NCBI GenBank assembly: GCA_963839955.1
Contig: CAWIXB010000001.1
Span: 496,001 to 560,000, forward strand
DNA: 64,000 bases
DNA from: CAWIXB01 sp963839955
GTDB lineage: Bacteria > Actinomycetota > Actinomycetes > JACCUZ01
Direction: 5' to 3'
The notes under the pieces are model-generated. The model was given only the letters and a program-made list of their open reading frames with translations, had not been told where the DNA came from and searched no databases. Position numbers and translations under genes: made by a program. Position 1 is the stretch's first letter, and every line of letters begins with the position of its first letter. Shown here in pieces: positions 41,127-49,443 of the stretch.

Positions 41127-42041
41127 ATGCCAGACGCATCTCCTCAGGCCGTGACCAAGGCGGTCGTTCCGGCGGCCGGGCTCGGGACCCGCTTCCTCCC
41201 GGCCACCAAGGCCATCCCCAAGGAGATGCTGCCCGTCGTCGACAAGCCCGCGATCCAGTACGTCGTGGAGGAGGCGGTCGCGGCCGGCCTCACCGACATC
41301 CTGCTGGTGACGGGACGAAACAAGAACACCCTCGAGAACCACTTCGACCGCAACTGGGAGCTGGAGACGGCGCTCGAGGCCAAGGGTGACCTGGACCGCC
41401 TCGACCGGGTCCGTGAGGCGGGCGTCAGCGCCGACATGCACTACACGCGTCAGGGTGACCCGCGAGGTCTCGGGCACGCCGTGCTCTGCGGTGCGCGACA
41501 CGTCGGCCACGAACCCTTCGCCGTCCTGCTCGGTGACGACCTCATCGACCCCCGTGACCCACTGCTCGCCGACATGCTCGCTGTCCGCGAGCGTCACGGC
41601 GGCAGCGTCGTCGCTCTCATGCGGGTGCCCCTCGACCACATCAGCCTCTACGGCTGCGCGGCCGTCACCGCCACGAACGCCGAGGGTGTGGTGCGCATCG
41701 ACGACCTCATCGAGAAGCCGCCAGCGGCAGAGGCGCCGAGCGACCTCGCCATCATCGGGCGATACGTGCTCGACCCCGGCGTCTTCGAGGTGCTGAACCG
41801 CACGCCACCCGGCCGGGGCGACGAGATCCAGCTCACCGATGCGTTGCGCGAGATGGCAAGCAGCGGCGAGGCCGGGCCGGTGCACGGTGTGGTCTTCGAA
41901 GGCCGTCGCTATGACACCGGCGACCGGCTCGACTACCTCAAGACGGTCGTGCGCCTGGCCGCCGAGAGAGACGACCTCGGTCCGGACTTCCGCAGCTGGC
42001 TGCACGAGTTCGTCGCGTCCGGTGAGCTCGAGGCGACATGA
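41127..42041 (+). CDS. galU: UTP-glucose-1-phosphate uridylyltransferase
   Basis: 304 residues from ATG 41127. The nucleotide loop AGLGTRFLPATKAIPKEM and VDKPAIQYVVEEAV, GDPRGLGHAVLCG, LLGDDLIDP and the C-terminal GRRYDTGDRLDYLKTVV are diagnostic. Makes UDP-glucose for wall, capsule and glycogen/trehalose precursors. The gene order galU - moeA(glp) - rimJ - sepX is a conserved actinobacterial arrangement; moeA starts 10 bases later. Confidence 0.95.
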   Translation: MPDASPQAVTKAVVPAAGLGTRFLPATKAIPKEMLPVVDKPAIQYVVEEAVAAGLTDILLVTGRNKNTLENHFDRNWELETALEAKGDLDRLDRVREAGVSADMHYTRQGDPRGLGHAVLCGARHVGHEPFAVLLGDDLIDPRDPLLADMLAVRERHGGSVVALMRVPLDHISLYGCAAVTATNAEGVVRIDDLIEKPPAAEAPSDLAIIGRYVLDPGVFEVLNRTPPGRGDEIQLTDALREMASSGEAGPVHGVVFEGRRYDTGDRLDYLKTVVRLAAERDDLGPDFRSWLHEFVASGELEAT

Positions 42042-42051
42042 GCGGCCACCG

Positions 42052-43276
42052 ATGAAGTCCGTCGACCAGCACCTCGACGACCTTCTGGCCGACGTCGGCC
42101 CGATCGCGTCACTGGACCTGCAGCTGCTCGACGCGCACGGCTGCATCCTCGCGGAGCCGGTCGTGTCGGCGGTCGAACCTGCCGCGCTTCGACAACTCCT
42201 CGATGGACGGCTACGCGCTGCGCGTCGACGACGTCGCCGGAGCCAGCGAGGACTCGCCGGTCCCGTTGCCCGTCGTCGGTGACGTCGCCGCCGGCTCACG
42301 GTCGGTCTACCGCGTCCAGCCCGGCATGTCGGTGCGCATCATGACGGGCGCGCCCATCCCGGCCGGAGCCGAAGCCGTCGTACCCGTCGAGTGGACGGAC
42401 GCTGGCCTGGCCACCGTGCAGGTCCGCCGCCCGCCCGAGCCCGGGTCCTACATCCGGCGACAGGGCGAGGACGTCCAGACCGGCGACCTGGTGCTCGAGG
42501 CAGGCACCCGGCTCGGCCCGGGGCAGATCGGGCTGCTCGCCGCCGTGGGGCGCGACCGCGTGCTGGTGCGCCCGCGCCCGCGGGTCGTGGTGCTGTCGAC
42601 GGGCAGCGAGCTGGTCGAGCCTGGACAACCGATCGCCGCCGGCCAGATCCACGAGGCGAACTCCTACATCCTGACGGCCGCGGCCAAGGAGGCCGGCGGA
42701 CTTGCGATCCGGGTCGGCATCGTGCCCGACGAGCCGAAGATCCTGATGGACGCCATCGAGGACCAGCTCATCCGCGCGGACCTGGTGCTGACGAGCGGCG
42801 GTGTCAGTGTCGGCGCCTACGACGTCGTCAAGGAGGTGCTCTCCCGCACCGGCACGGTGACCTTCGACGAGGTCGCGATGCAGCCGGGAAAGCCGCAGGG
42901 GTTCGGGACCGTCGGCCCCGACAAGACGCCGATCATCACGTTGCCGGGCAACCCGGTGAGCTCTTTCGTGTCCTTCGAGGTCTTCGTGCGCCCGGTGATC
43001 CGGCGAATGCTGGGCGTCGAGCCCCTGCTGCGCCCCGTGGTCCGTGCGTCGTGCCAGGAGCCGCTGACCTCACCGGCGGACAGGCGCCAGTTCGCCAGGG
43101 GATGGCTCGATGTCGAGGAGGGCCGCTACGTCGTGCGGCCGGTCGGCGGGCCGGGCTCGCACCTCGTCGGTGACCTCGCCCACGCCAACTCGCTCATCGT
43201 GGTCCCCGAGGCGGTGACGGAGGTCCCCGAGGGTGGGACGGTCGACGTGATGGTGCTCGAACGGCGGCTCACGTGA
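42052..43276 (+). pseudogene. moeA: Molybdopterin molybdenumtransferase MoeA / division factor Glp, apparent frameshift near codon 42
   Basis: The N-terminus MKSVDQHLDDLLADVGPIAS...AEPVVSAV reads in one frame from ATG 42052; from about 42178 the protein continues in another frame. Deleting one A in GTCGAACCTG (42175-42178) would give VSAVDLPRFDNSSMDGYALR, the normal MoeA join. The rest is complete: RIMTGAPIPAGAEAVVPVE, STGSELVEPG, TSGGVSVGAYDVVKEVL, EVAMQPGKPQGFG, LPGNPVSSFVSFEVFVRP, ~407 residues in all if repaired. MoeA inserts molybdate into molybdopterin; the corynebacterial orthologue next to sepX/glpR (Glp) instead binds FtsZ. Either sequencing error or true loss; a GTG/ATG re-start at 42203 (MDGYALR) would lack the N-terminal lobe. 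Confidence 0.85.
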
Positions 43277-43286
43277 GGCCGCTCCC

Positions 43287-43763
43287 GTGACTGGGTTCAG
43301 CCACGTCGACAACCAAGGTGCGGCGCGGATGGTCGACGTGTCCGGCAAGGACGTCACCGTCCGGACCGCCACCGCCACCGGGCGGGTGCTCGTCTCCGAG
43401 GACGTCGTCCGGCTCCTGCGCGCGGGCGAGGTGCCCAAGGGCGACGCGCTGGCCGTGGCGCGCATCGCGGGCATCCAGGCGGCGAAGCGCACACCTGACC
43501 TCGTGCCGCTCTGCCACCCCATCGCGATCCACGCCGTGAACGTCGACCTCGGCGTCGACGACGACGCCGTCGCCATCACCGCCACCGTGCGCACCGCCGA
43601 CCGCACCGGGGTCGAGATGGAGGCGCTCACCTGCGTGGCGGTCGCCGGGCTCGCGCTCATCGACATGGTCAAGGCCGTCGATCCGGCCGCCACCATCACC
43701 GACGTGCGGGTGGAGGAGAAGACAGGTGGCAAGACCGGGCCGTGGCGGCGGGACGCGTCGTGA
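43287..43763 (+). CDS. moaC: Cyclic pyranopterin monophosphate synthase
   Basis: 158 residues from GTG 43287. FSHVDNQGAARMVDVSGKD, GDALAVARIAGIQAAKRTPD, LVPLCHPIAIHAV and TGVEMEALTCVAVAGLALID, KAVDPAATITDVRV are MoaC signatures, with the conserved LCHP and MEALT active-site segments. Second step of molybdenum cofactor synthesis, forming cPMP. Ten bases after moeA and overlapping moaB; the trio suggests an active Moco role for this locus as well as division. Confidence 0.95.
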   Translation: MTGFSHVDNQGAARMVDVSGKDVTVRTATATGRVLVSEDVVRLLRAGEVPKGDALAVARIAGIQAAKRTPDLVPLCHPIAIHAVNVDLGVDDDAVAITATVRTADRTGVEMEALTCVAVAGLALIDMVKAVDPAATITDVRVEEKTGGKTGPWRRDAS

Positions 43764-44233
43764 CCAGGGCGCTCGTCCTGAGCATCTCCAACCGCGCGTC
43801 GGCGGGGGTCTACGAGGACAAGACGGGCCCGGTCCTCGTCGACGGGCTCGCCAAGCTCGGCTTCGAGGTCGACGGACCGGAGGTGGTGGCTGACGGCGAG
43901 CCGGTCGAGGCGGCGCTGCGGACGGCGGTCGGGTCGGCGTACGACGTGGTGATCACCAGCGGGGGCACCGGCATCTCGCCCACGGACCGCACCCCGGAGA
44001 TGACGCGGCGGGTCCTCGACCGCGACCTTCCGGGCGTCGCCGAGGCGCTGCGGGCCTACGGCGTGTCCCACGGTGTGCCCACTGCCTCGCTGTCCAGGGG
44101 GGTGGCCGGGCTGGCGGGGTCGACGCTGGTGGTGAACCTGCCGGGCTCGCCGGGCGGGGTCCGCGACGGGCTCGCGGTGCTGGGACCGGTGCTCGGTCAC
44201 GCTGTGGACCAGGTCCGCGGGGGTGACCATTGA
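43760..44233 (+). CDS. moaB: Molybdenum cofactor biosynthesis protein MoaB/Mog
   Basis: 157 residues from GTG 43760, whose GTGA overlaps the moaC stop. RALVLSISNRASAGVYEDKTGP, VITSGGTGISPTDRTPEMT (the molybdopterin-binding GGTG loop), and VVNLPGSPGGVRDGL are characteristic. It adenylylates molybdopterin before metal insertion. Mog and MoaB are hard to tell apart by sequence. Its end overlaps the acetyltransferase start by four bases (TTGA). Confidence 0.9.
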   Translation: MTRALVLSISNRASAGVYEDKTGPVLVDGLAKLGFEVDGPEVVADGEPVEAALRTAVGSAYDVVITSGGTGISPTDRTPEMTRRVLDRDLPGVAEALRAYGVSHGVPTASLSRGVAGLAGSTLVVNLPGSPGGVRDGLAVLGPVLGHAVDQVRGGDH

Positions 44234-44841
44234 AGCCCGGCTGGCCGGCGACGCTGGAGGAGGGCCGGGTCGGGCTGCGCCCGCTCCGGCAGCGCGACCG
44301 GACGGCATGGCTCGAGGCGCGCACGCACAACCGTGACTGGCTGCTGCCGTGGGAGCCCACGCCGCCCCGCGAGGTCGGTGGCCCGGTGAGCTTCTCGACG
44401 ATGGTGCGACGGCTGAGCGCGCAGGCGCGTCGCGGTCAGACACTGCCGTTCGTGGTGACCTACGACGGCCACCTCGTCGGCCAGCTCACCGTCGGCGGCA
44501 TCACGTGGGGGTCGATGTGCTCCGCGCACGTCGGCTACTGGGTCGACCGGCGCTTCGCCGGCCGCGGCGTGATGCCGACGGCGGTCGCGCTGGCGGTCGA
44601 CCACTGCTTCGACACGCTCGGGCTGCACCGCGTCGAGGTCAACATCCGCCCGGAGAACACGGCGTCGTTGCGCGTCGTCGAGAAGCTGGGGTTCCGCGAC
44701 GAAGGGGTGCGCGAGTCGCTGCTGCACATCGCCGGCGACTGGCGCGACCACCGGTCCTTCGCGCTCACCGTCACGGAGGTGCCGGGCGGGCTGGTCGCCC
44801 GCTGGCGGGCCGTGCAACGCCAGCTCGGGGAGCCGCGCTGA
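44230..44841 (+). CDS. GNAT acetyltransferase, RimJ-like
   Basis: 203 residues from TTG 44230 in TTGA overlap with moaB. GNAT acetyl-CoA site SAHVGYWVDRRFAGRGVMPT (motif A, RGxxxT) and HRVEVNIRPENTASLRVVEK (motif B) with GFRDEG at the end mark the RimJ/RimL N-acetyltransferase group. The early stretch RVGLRPLRQRDRTAWLEAR is the usual N-terminal strand. The target is unknown (ribosomal or other protein N-termini). It is the standard gene between moeA/glp and sepX. Confidence 0.88.
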   Translation: MKPGWPATLEEGRVGLRPLRQRDRTAWLEARTHNRDWLLPWEPTPPREVGGPVSFSTMVRRLSAQARRGQTLPFVVTYDGHLVGQLTVGGITWGSMCSAHVGYWVDRRFAGRGVMPTAVALAVDHCFDTLGLHRVEVNIRPENTASLRVVEKLGFRDEGVRESLLHIAGDWRDHRSFALTVTEVPGGLVARWRAVQRQLGEPR

Positions 44842-44946
44842 CGTCGGTGCGGCGCGACCCCCGTCCCACCAGTCACAGAAGTGAACTCGCGACACACCGC
44901 ACGGGGTCCGTGTCCGGCGGCGCATCCGCGCCTACCGTTCGGTGGC

Positions 44947-45891
44947 GTGGGCAGTGGGGTCATTTTCGTCTTCATCATCGCGATGTGGGCTGTCTACTTC
45001 GTCCCACGCTGGCTGCGCCGTTATGAGGAGCTCTCGGAGGCGCGGTCGGTCGAGCGGTTCAGCCGGGCGATGCGCATCCTGTCCCGCAAGGACCCGACAC
45101 CGGACCAGCGCTACGTCGTGATGCCGCGGCGCCCGGACGAGGAGTCCGAGCGCGAGCCGCGGCGTGGCCGGCTCCGGCGCCTGTCACCGCTGCGACCCGT
45201 CCGGGCGCTCCGGCGCGGCCTCGCCGCGCGACGCGACCGGCTCGCCAGGCGGCCGGCCAGCCGGCCGGTGCGGACGGCGACGATCGTGGCCCGTCGCCGA
45301 CGTGTGGTGTCCGCCCTCGTCCTGCTGCTCGTCGTGACGGTGGTGCTCTCGCTGTCGCCGGTCGCGGCCCTGCCATGGTGGTCCCCGCTCGTCGTCGTGG
45401 GCCTGCTGCTCCTCGACGTCGTGCACCTGCGCATGCAGGCCCGTCGCCGCGCCGAGCTGACCCGCAGCCGTGCCGCGGTGCGCCAGCGCACCAGGAAGCG
45501 GCTGCGGCGCTTCGACTCCGCCGAGCGCATCGTCGAGTCGCGCCGCGCCATCGCGGCGGAGCGAGCGGCCGCGCACGAGGCGGAGGAGGCCGCGGGCCGA
45601 GCCGACGCCGAACGCCGCGAGGCGGCGGCTGCCGGGTGGCAGCCCGTCCCGGTGCCACTGCCGACCTACGTCAGCAAGCCGGTGGCCGGCCGGCCGGCGG
45701 CGCGAACCATCGACCTCACCGTGCCGGGCGCGTGGACCGAGAGCGCCTACTCGCCGGCGTCCGGCCCCCTGGTCGAGGAGGAGCCGTTCGACCAGCAGGC
45801 GTACGCCGGCCCGCCGCCGCCCTCGCGCCTCGAGGAGCCGGGCGACGAGCTGGAGGCGATCATCGACCGCCGTCCGGCAGTAGGCGACTGA
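44947..45891 (+). CDS. sepX: SepX/GlpR-type divisome membrane protein
   Basis: 314 residues from GTG 44947. Hydrophobic N-terminus VIFVFIIAMWAVYFVPRWL, then RRYEELSEARSVERFSRAMRIL, a hallmark of the actinobacterial SepX/GlpR family. A basic cytoplasmic stretch is followed by two TM helices (VVSALVLLLVVTVVLSL and LPWWSPLVVVGLLLLDVVHL), an Arg/Ala/Glu coiled coil (~185-245) and an acidic Pro-rich tail. Streptomyces SepX and corynebacterial GlpR recruit partners to FtsZ; GlpR is the membrane receptor for the MoeA-like Glp. The gene order galU-glp-rimJ-sepX here matches that locus, with moaC and moaB inserted. Confidence 0.88.
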   Translation: MGSGVIFVFIIAMWAVYFVPRWLRRYEELSEARSVERFSRAMRILSRKDPTPDQRYVVMPRRPDEESEREPRRGRLRRLSPLRPVRALRRGLAARRDRLARRPASRPVRTATIVARRRRVVSALVLLLVVTVVLSLSPVAALPWWSPLVVVGLLLLDVVHLRMQARRRAELTRSRAAVRQRTRKRLRRFDSAERIVESRRAIAAERAAAHEAEEAAGRADAERREAAAAGWQPVPVPLPTYVSKPVAGRPAARTIDLTVPGAWTESAYSPASGPLVEEEPFDQQAYAGPPPPSRLEEPGDELEAIIDRRPAVGD

Positions 45892-45961
45892 GCGCTCCGC
45901 CCGGGGCTCGGTCGGCCCGCTGGCGGGGGCCGCCGGTTTGGTAACCTCGTGCGTTCCACCA

Positions 45962-46034
45962 GGGGCTGTAGCGCAGCTGGTAGCGCACCTCGTTCGCAAC
46001 GAGGGGGTCAGGGGTTCGAGTCCCCTCAGCTCCA
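45962..46034 (+). tRNA. tRNA-Ala (anticodon CGC)
   Basis: Acceptor GGGGCUG pairs with CAGCUCC (one wobble), D-arm AGCGCAGCUGGUAGCGC, anticodon stem CCUCG/CGAGG with loop UUCGCAA giving anticodon CGC, T-arm AGGGGUUCGAGUCCCCU. CCA is not encoded (ACCCAGG follows). Directly downstream the accessory crt/heliorhodopsin segment begins, so this is a natural candidate insertion point. Confidence 0.96.
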
Positions 46035-46304
46035 CCCAGGTCAGAGGCACATTCGCTGTCGAGATGACCTTCGAATCGGCCGAGTACAGCAGCAAAGTAC
46101 AGCAGCAGATCCTGTGGGCTACCCGCCTTGGAGCTGCTCGCCGAGGCGCCTCAGCGCGCTCCGGGTGTCCGCCGAGCTGACCTCGCTGCCTCCACGCCGT
46201 CTACGGCGAGATCGACGTGGCCTCCGGCAGCGTGGCCTGAGGCTCCGCGCCGGGTCTGAGCCCCGAACCCGCGGAGAGCCGCCGAGGCGCTACCGTCGCG
46301 ATCC
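46035..46304. other. Non-coding stretch between tRNA-Ala and crtYc
   Basis: 270 bases without a credible gene. It contains a short direct repeat, two copies of AGTACAGCAGCA at about 46082 and 46096 (the second is GTACAGCAGCA). An 80-codon open frame overlaps the tRNA and is not plausible. There is no recognisable integrase, inverted repeat or attachment-site duplicate. Confidence 0.5.
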
Positions 46305-46625
46305 GTGTGGCTCTACTTCGGACTGCTGACCACGTGCGTGGTCGTGACGCTGCCGCTCGAGCTGGTGCTGGGCGCGCGGGTCTACCGGCGACCGCGCCGG
46401 CTGGTCCTGACGCTGGTGCCGGTCGTCGTCGTGTTCTGCGCGTGGGACGTCCTGGCGATCCGCGCAGGGCATTGGACGTGGGACCCGCGGCAGACGGTCG
46501 GCGTGCTCCTGCCGTGGCGGCTGCCACTCGAGGAGCTGCTGTTCTTCCTCGTCGTGCCGGTGTGCGCACTGCTCACGTTCGAGGCGGTCCGCCGGCTCAG
46601 CGGCTGGCTGGCGGGGGACGAGTGA
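46305..46625 (+). CDS. crtYc: Lycopene cyclase subunit CrtYc-like (lycopene cyclase domain, C subunit)
   Basis: 106 residues from GTG 46305. Three TM helices beginning FGLLTTCVVVTLPLELVLGA, and the segment WDVLAIRAGHWTWDPRQTVG with the following LPLEELLFFLVVPVCALLTFE is the conserved heterodimeric lycopene cyclase pattern (WDxxAxxxGxWxF/W, PLEELLFF). In actinobacteria CrtYc and CrtYd together cyclise one or both ends of lycopene. The stop overlaps the crtYd start by four bases (GTGA). Confidence 0.9.
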   Translation: MWLYFGLLTTCVVVTLPLELVLGARVYRRPRRLVLTLVPVVVVFCAWDVLAIRAGHWTWDPRQTVGVLLPWRLPLEELLFFLVVPVCALLTFEAVRRLSGWLAGDE

Positions 46626-46921
46626 CGTACACACAGGCGGCCCTGCTCGGTCTCGTCGGATCCGTGCTCGTCGACGTCGCGCTGCTGCGCACCCGGCTGC
46701 TCGGCCGTCGGGTCTTCTGGGTCAGCTACGCCATCATCGTCGGCTTCCAGCTGGTGGTGAACGGCGTGCTGACCGGCCGCGAGGTAGTGCGCTACGACGA
46801 GGGCGCGATCCTCGGGACGCGGCTCGCCTGGGCGCCGGTCGAGGACCTGCTTTTCGGCTTCGCGCTGGTGCTGCTCACGCTCTCGGTCTGGGTGTGGCTC
46901 GGCCGCCGCGAGCGCCGGTGA
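46622..46921 (+). CDS. crtYd: Lycopene cyclase subunit CrtYd-like
   Basis: 99 residues from GTG 46622. Three TM helices; VVNGVLTGREVVRYDEGAIL and RLAWAPVEDLLFGFALVLLT are the conserved D-subunit motifs (the P-E-D-L-L-F block carries the proposed catalytic acidic residue). It pairs with CrtYc. Both genes look intact although the desaturase/synthase genes they would depend on are decayed next door. Confidence 0.88.
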   Translation: MTYTQAALLGLVGSVLVDVALLRTRLLGRRVFWVSYAIIVGFQLVVNGVLTGREVVRYDEGAILGTRLAWAPVEDLLFGFALVLLTLSVWVWLGRRERR

Positions 46922-46924
46922 CCG

Positions 46925-47649
46925 CGGAGCGCGCCCTGGCTCGCGACGATGATGCCGGCGGACCGCGGCAGCGCGACGGTCGCCCGGGTCCGCCTGGGCA
47001 TGACCACCCGCTCGCCAAGCACCCGGTAGCCGGCCCGCTCGACGTCGTCGAGGATGCCCGGCCGTAGAGACGCAGCGCGACCCAGATTCAGTCGCGCGAG
47101 GTCGGGTCGAGCAGCCGGACCCGAGCGCCGCCCGACGGTAGATCTTTCCCGGGTGCGGGCGATCTCGTACGCCTTCAGCTGCCGGAACGCCGCGTCAACC
47201 GACCGTGCCGAGCAGCATCTCGAGCCTGATGACGGCCGCCGAGCCGTGCATGGCGCCAGGCGAAGTCGACGAAGCGCCGGTAGCCCGCGGCGTCGTCCGG
47301 CCTGCACACGCGGTCGATCTCCGCGACCACGGCCTCGACGTCGCTCTGCGCGTCCAGGGTCGAGCCGTCGGTGAAGCGCGCGCGGTAGGCCGGGTGGAGC
47401 GGCACCAGGTCGAGCCAGTCGGTCAGGCGCACGCCCACCGCGCCGAGGGCGAGCCCGACCCAGGTCGGGCATCGTCAACACGGTCGGGCCAGTGTCGAAG
47501 GTGAAGCCCCGAGTCCTCGAGCCGCCCGGCGCGGCCGCGCGGCCGGCGGTGCGCTCGACGACGGTGACCTCGAGCACGGCGCCGCCAAGGTGCAGCGCCG
47601 CCGCCTGGCCGCCGCCGACCACGACAGCGCTGCGTCGGGGGCCGGTCAC
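46925..47649 (-). pseudogene. Fused remnant of phytoene desaturase (crtI, 5' part) and phytoene synthase (crtB, 3' part)
   Basis: Reading leftward from GTG 47649: RRSAVVVGGGQAAALHLGG, VTVVERTAGR and FTFDTGPTVLTMPDL are the FAD-binding start of CrtI, but the GxGxxG loop is damaged. After a frame change DLVPLHPAYRARFTDGSTL and GYRRFVDFAWR continue CrtI. Then the sequence jumps to the last part of CrtB: RQLKAYEIARTRE, LLDPTSRD (stop in frame) and GILDDVERAGYRVLGERVVM, PRRTRATVALPRSA. At least three frameshifts and one stop are needed. The central ~60% of CrtI and most of CrtB are missing, so both are non-functional. Divergent from the acyltransferase by 46 bp. Confidence 0.8.
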
Positions 47650-47695
47650 GGTGCGCGTCAGAGGTCTGAGTCTGCGGCACGCTACGGTCCTCGCC

Positions 47696-48382
47696 GTGGA
47701 CCAGGGCAGCTCGACGCGCGGCGGGTCGGTCCTGCTTAAGGGCTTCGACCAGCTCGTCTCGCGGGGGCTGCGTGGGGTCTGGGCTCGCGGCGCGCTGCCG
47801 CCCGGCGGCTTCGTGTGGGCCGCCCCGCACCAGAGCTGGTGGGACCCGTTCGTGGCGGCCGCGGTACTGACCGGCGCCGGTCGTACCCCCTCGCTCGTCA
47901 TGGACCAAGAGAACCTCGGCGACTTCGCGTTCCTGCGCCGGGTCGGGGTCTTTGGCACGGGGGAGCTGCGCCAGGGGCTCGATCACCTCGCGGCCGGGCA
48001 CGCGCTCATCGTCTTCCCGGAGCGCGACCTGCTACCGGTCGGGCCGCTGCGCCCGCTCGAGGACGGTGCCGCGTGGCTCGCCCAGCACGGCCGGGTCCCG
48101 CTGCTGGCCGCGGCGGTCCGCGTCGCCGCGCGCGGGCACCAGGCCAGCGAGGCCTACGTCGACGTCGCGCCGGTGCCGCTGCCGGACGGCTCGTCCCGCG
48201 CCGACGTGTCGGTGGCGACCGCCGATCTGGCCCGGGTCCTCGGCGCCGCGCTCGCTGCGGTCGACGCCGCGCTCGCGACCGCCGACCCGCGCGAGCCGCT
48301 GCCCGGATTCGCCGAGGTCGTGCACGGGCGGCGCAGCATGGATGAGAGGCTGCAGCGGTGGGCCGCGCGCTTCGGGCGTTGA
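47696..48382 (+). CDS. 1-acyl-glycerol-3-phosphate-type acyltransferase, carotenoid-cluster
   Basis: 228 residues from GTG 47696. PlsC-type motifs: HX4D in WAAPHQSWWDPFV (His45/Asp50), GVFGTGELRQGLDHLAAG, and LIVFPERDLLPVGPL (variant of the FPEG substrate-binding block). The catalytic HX4D is intact. In carotenoid clusters such enzymes acylate the sugar of carotenoid glycosides; a plain lysophosphatidate acyltransferase is the alternative. First of three overlapping genes with the glycosyltransferase and P450, indicating a joint pathway. Confidence 0.82.
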   Translation: MDQGSSTRGGSVLLKGFDQLVSRGLRGVWARGALPPGGFVWAAPHQSWWDPFVAAAVLTGAGRTPSLVMDQENLGDFAFLRRVGVFGTGELRQGLDHLAAGHALIVFPERDLLPVGPLRPLEDGAAWLAQHGRVPLLAAAVRVAARGHQASEAYVDVAPVPLPDGSSRADVSVATADLARVLGAALAAVDAALATADPREPLPGFAEVVHGRRSMDERLQRWAARFGR

Positions 48383-49443
48383 GAGCCGGCGTCTTGGTCT
48401 TCCACGGGGTAAAGACCGCGGGCCTGCTCGCTAACGCCGTCGTTTTCCCGCGCCTGGCGCCTGCACCGGCCGATGACCTGCCGGCCATGTCCCTGCTCGT
48501 CCCGGCTCGCGACGAGGCCGGCAACCTCGTTCGTACGCTCCCCACCTGGCTGGACCAGCCGGTGCACGAGGTGCTCGTGCTCGACGACGGCTCGACCGAC
48601 GGCACTCCCGCCCTGGCTTACGAGCTGGCCGCGGGCGACCCTAGGGTGCGCGTCCTCGAGGGCCGGCCGCTGCCCGCGGGCTGGTTGGGCAAGCCCTGGG
48701 CGTGCCACCAGCTCGCCGAGGCCGCCCGCGGTGAGCTGCTCGTCTTCTGCGACGCCGACGTTGAGCTGCACCCCGGAGCCGTCTCGGCCGTCGTCGCTGA
48801 GGCGCGGCGGCAGTCGGCCGACGTCTTCTCGGTCTTCCCGCGCCAGCGGGCCCGGGGCTTTGGCGAGCGCCTGCTCGTGCCGCTCATCGACGAGGTGCTG
48901 CTGGCTTTCCTGCCCTACCGGCTGCTCGCGATGCCGGTGCCCGAGGCGGCCACCGCCAACGGACAGCTGCTCGCGTTCTGGCGCGAGGCCTACGACGCGA
49001 TCGGCGGGCACGTCTCGGTGCGCAGCGCCGTCGTCGAGGACGTGCGGCTGGCCTACACGTCCCGCAAGGCTGGGCTGCGGCTCGGGCTCGCCCTCGGGGG
49101 CCCGTACGTCGAGGCGCGGATGTACGACGGCTACGCCGCGGCGGTACGTGGGTTCGGCAAGTCCGTCCGAGCGGCGCACGGGGGGTCCCGGCTGCTGCTG
49201 GCCGCCGACGTCGCCTGGCACGGCGCGGCCTACACGCTGCCGTGGCTGCTCGGGCGCAGCGACCGGGGCTGGGCGGTGGCGGCGGCCGCCGGGCCGGCGC
49301 AGCGGCTCCTCGTCAACGCCGTCACCGGTCGCGGGGCGCCGTGGGAGGCCGCGCTGGTGCCGGTCACGCCGCTCGCGACGCTGCCCGTCTTCGCAGTCGC
49401 GCTGCGCCGGCGGGCGGTGTGGAAGGGCCGCGTGATCGGGTGA
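48358..49443 (+). CDS. Family 2 glycosyltransferase (carotenoid glycosyltransferase type)
   Basis: 361 residues from GTG 48358 (GAGAGG upstream), overlapping the acyltransferase by 25 bases; TTG 48379, in TTGA overlap, is an alternative. GT2 fold: SLLVPARDEAGNLVRTL, VLVLDDGSTDGTP, LLVFCDADVELHPGAV and the acceptor-side VVEDVRLAYTSRKAGL. TM segments near the N-terminus and C-terminus (VTPLATLPVFAVAL). It matches the membrane GT2 group that includes CruC and diaponeurosporenoate-type carotenoid glycosyltransferases. Would add a sugar to a hydroxylated carotenoid, then be acylated by its neighbour. Confidence 0.8.
   Translation: MGRALRALRAGVLVFHGVKTAGLLANAVVFPRLAPAPADDLPAMSLLVPARDEAGNLVRTLPTWLDQPVHEVLVLDDGSTDGTPALAYELAAGDPRVRVLEGRPLPAGWLGKPWACHQLAEAARGELLVFCDADVELHPGAVSAVVAEARRQSADVFSVFPRQRARGFGERLLVPLIDEVLLAFLPYRLLAMPVPEAATANGQLLAFWREAYDAIGGHVSVRSAVVEDVRLAYTSRKAGLRLGLALGGPYVEARMYDGYAAAVRGFGKSVRAAHGGSRLLLAADVAWHGAAYTLPWLLGRSDRGWAVAAAAGPAQRLLVNAVTGRGAPWEAALVPVTPLATLPVFAVALRRRAVWKGRVIG

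Noticed and set aside
45938..46180. An 80-codon frame overlapping tRNA-Ala, possible integrase tail
   Set aside because: It starts inside the tRNA, and no tyrosine-recombinase motif (R..HxxR..Y) can be found.
45962..46304. tRNA-Ala 3' end as phage or ICE attachment site
   Set aside because: No integrase, and I found no second copy of the tRNA 3' end in the window; kept only as a boundary observation.
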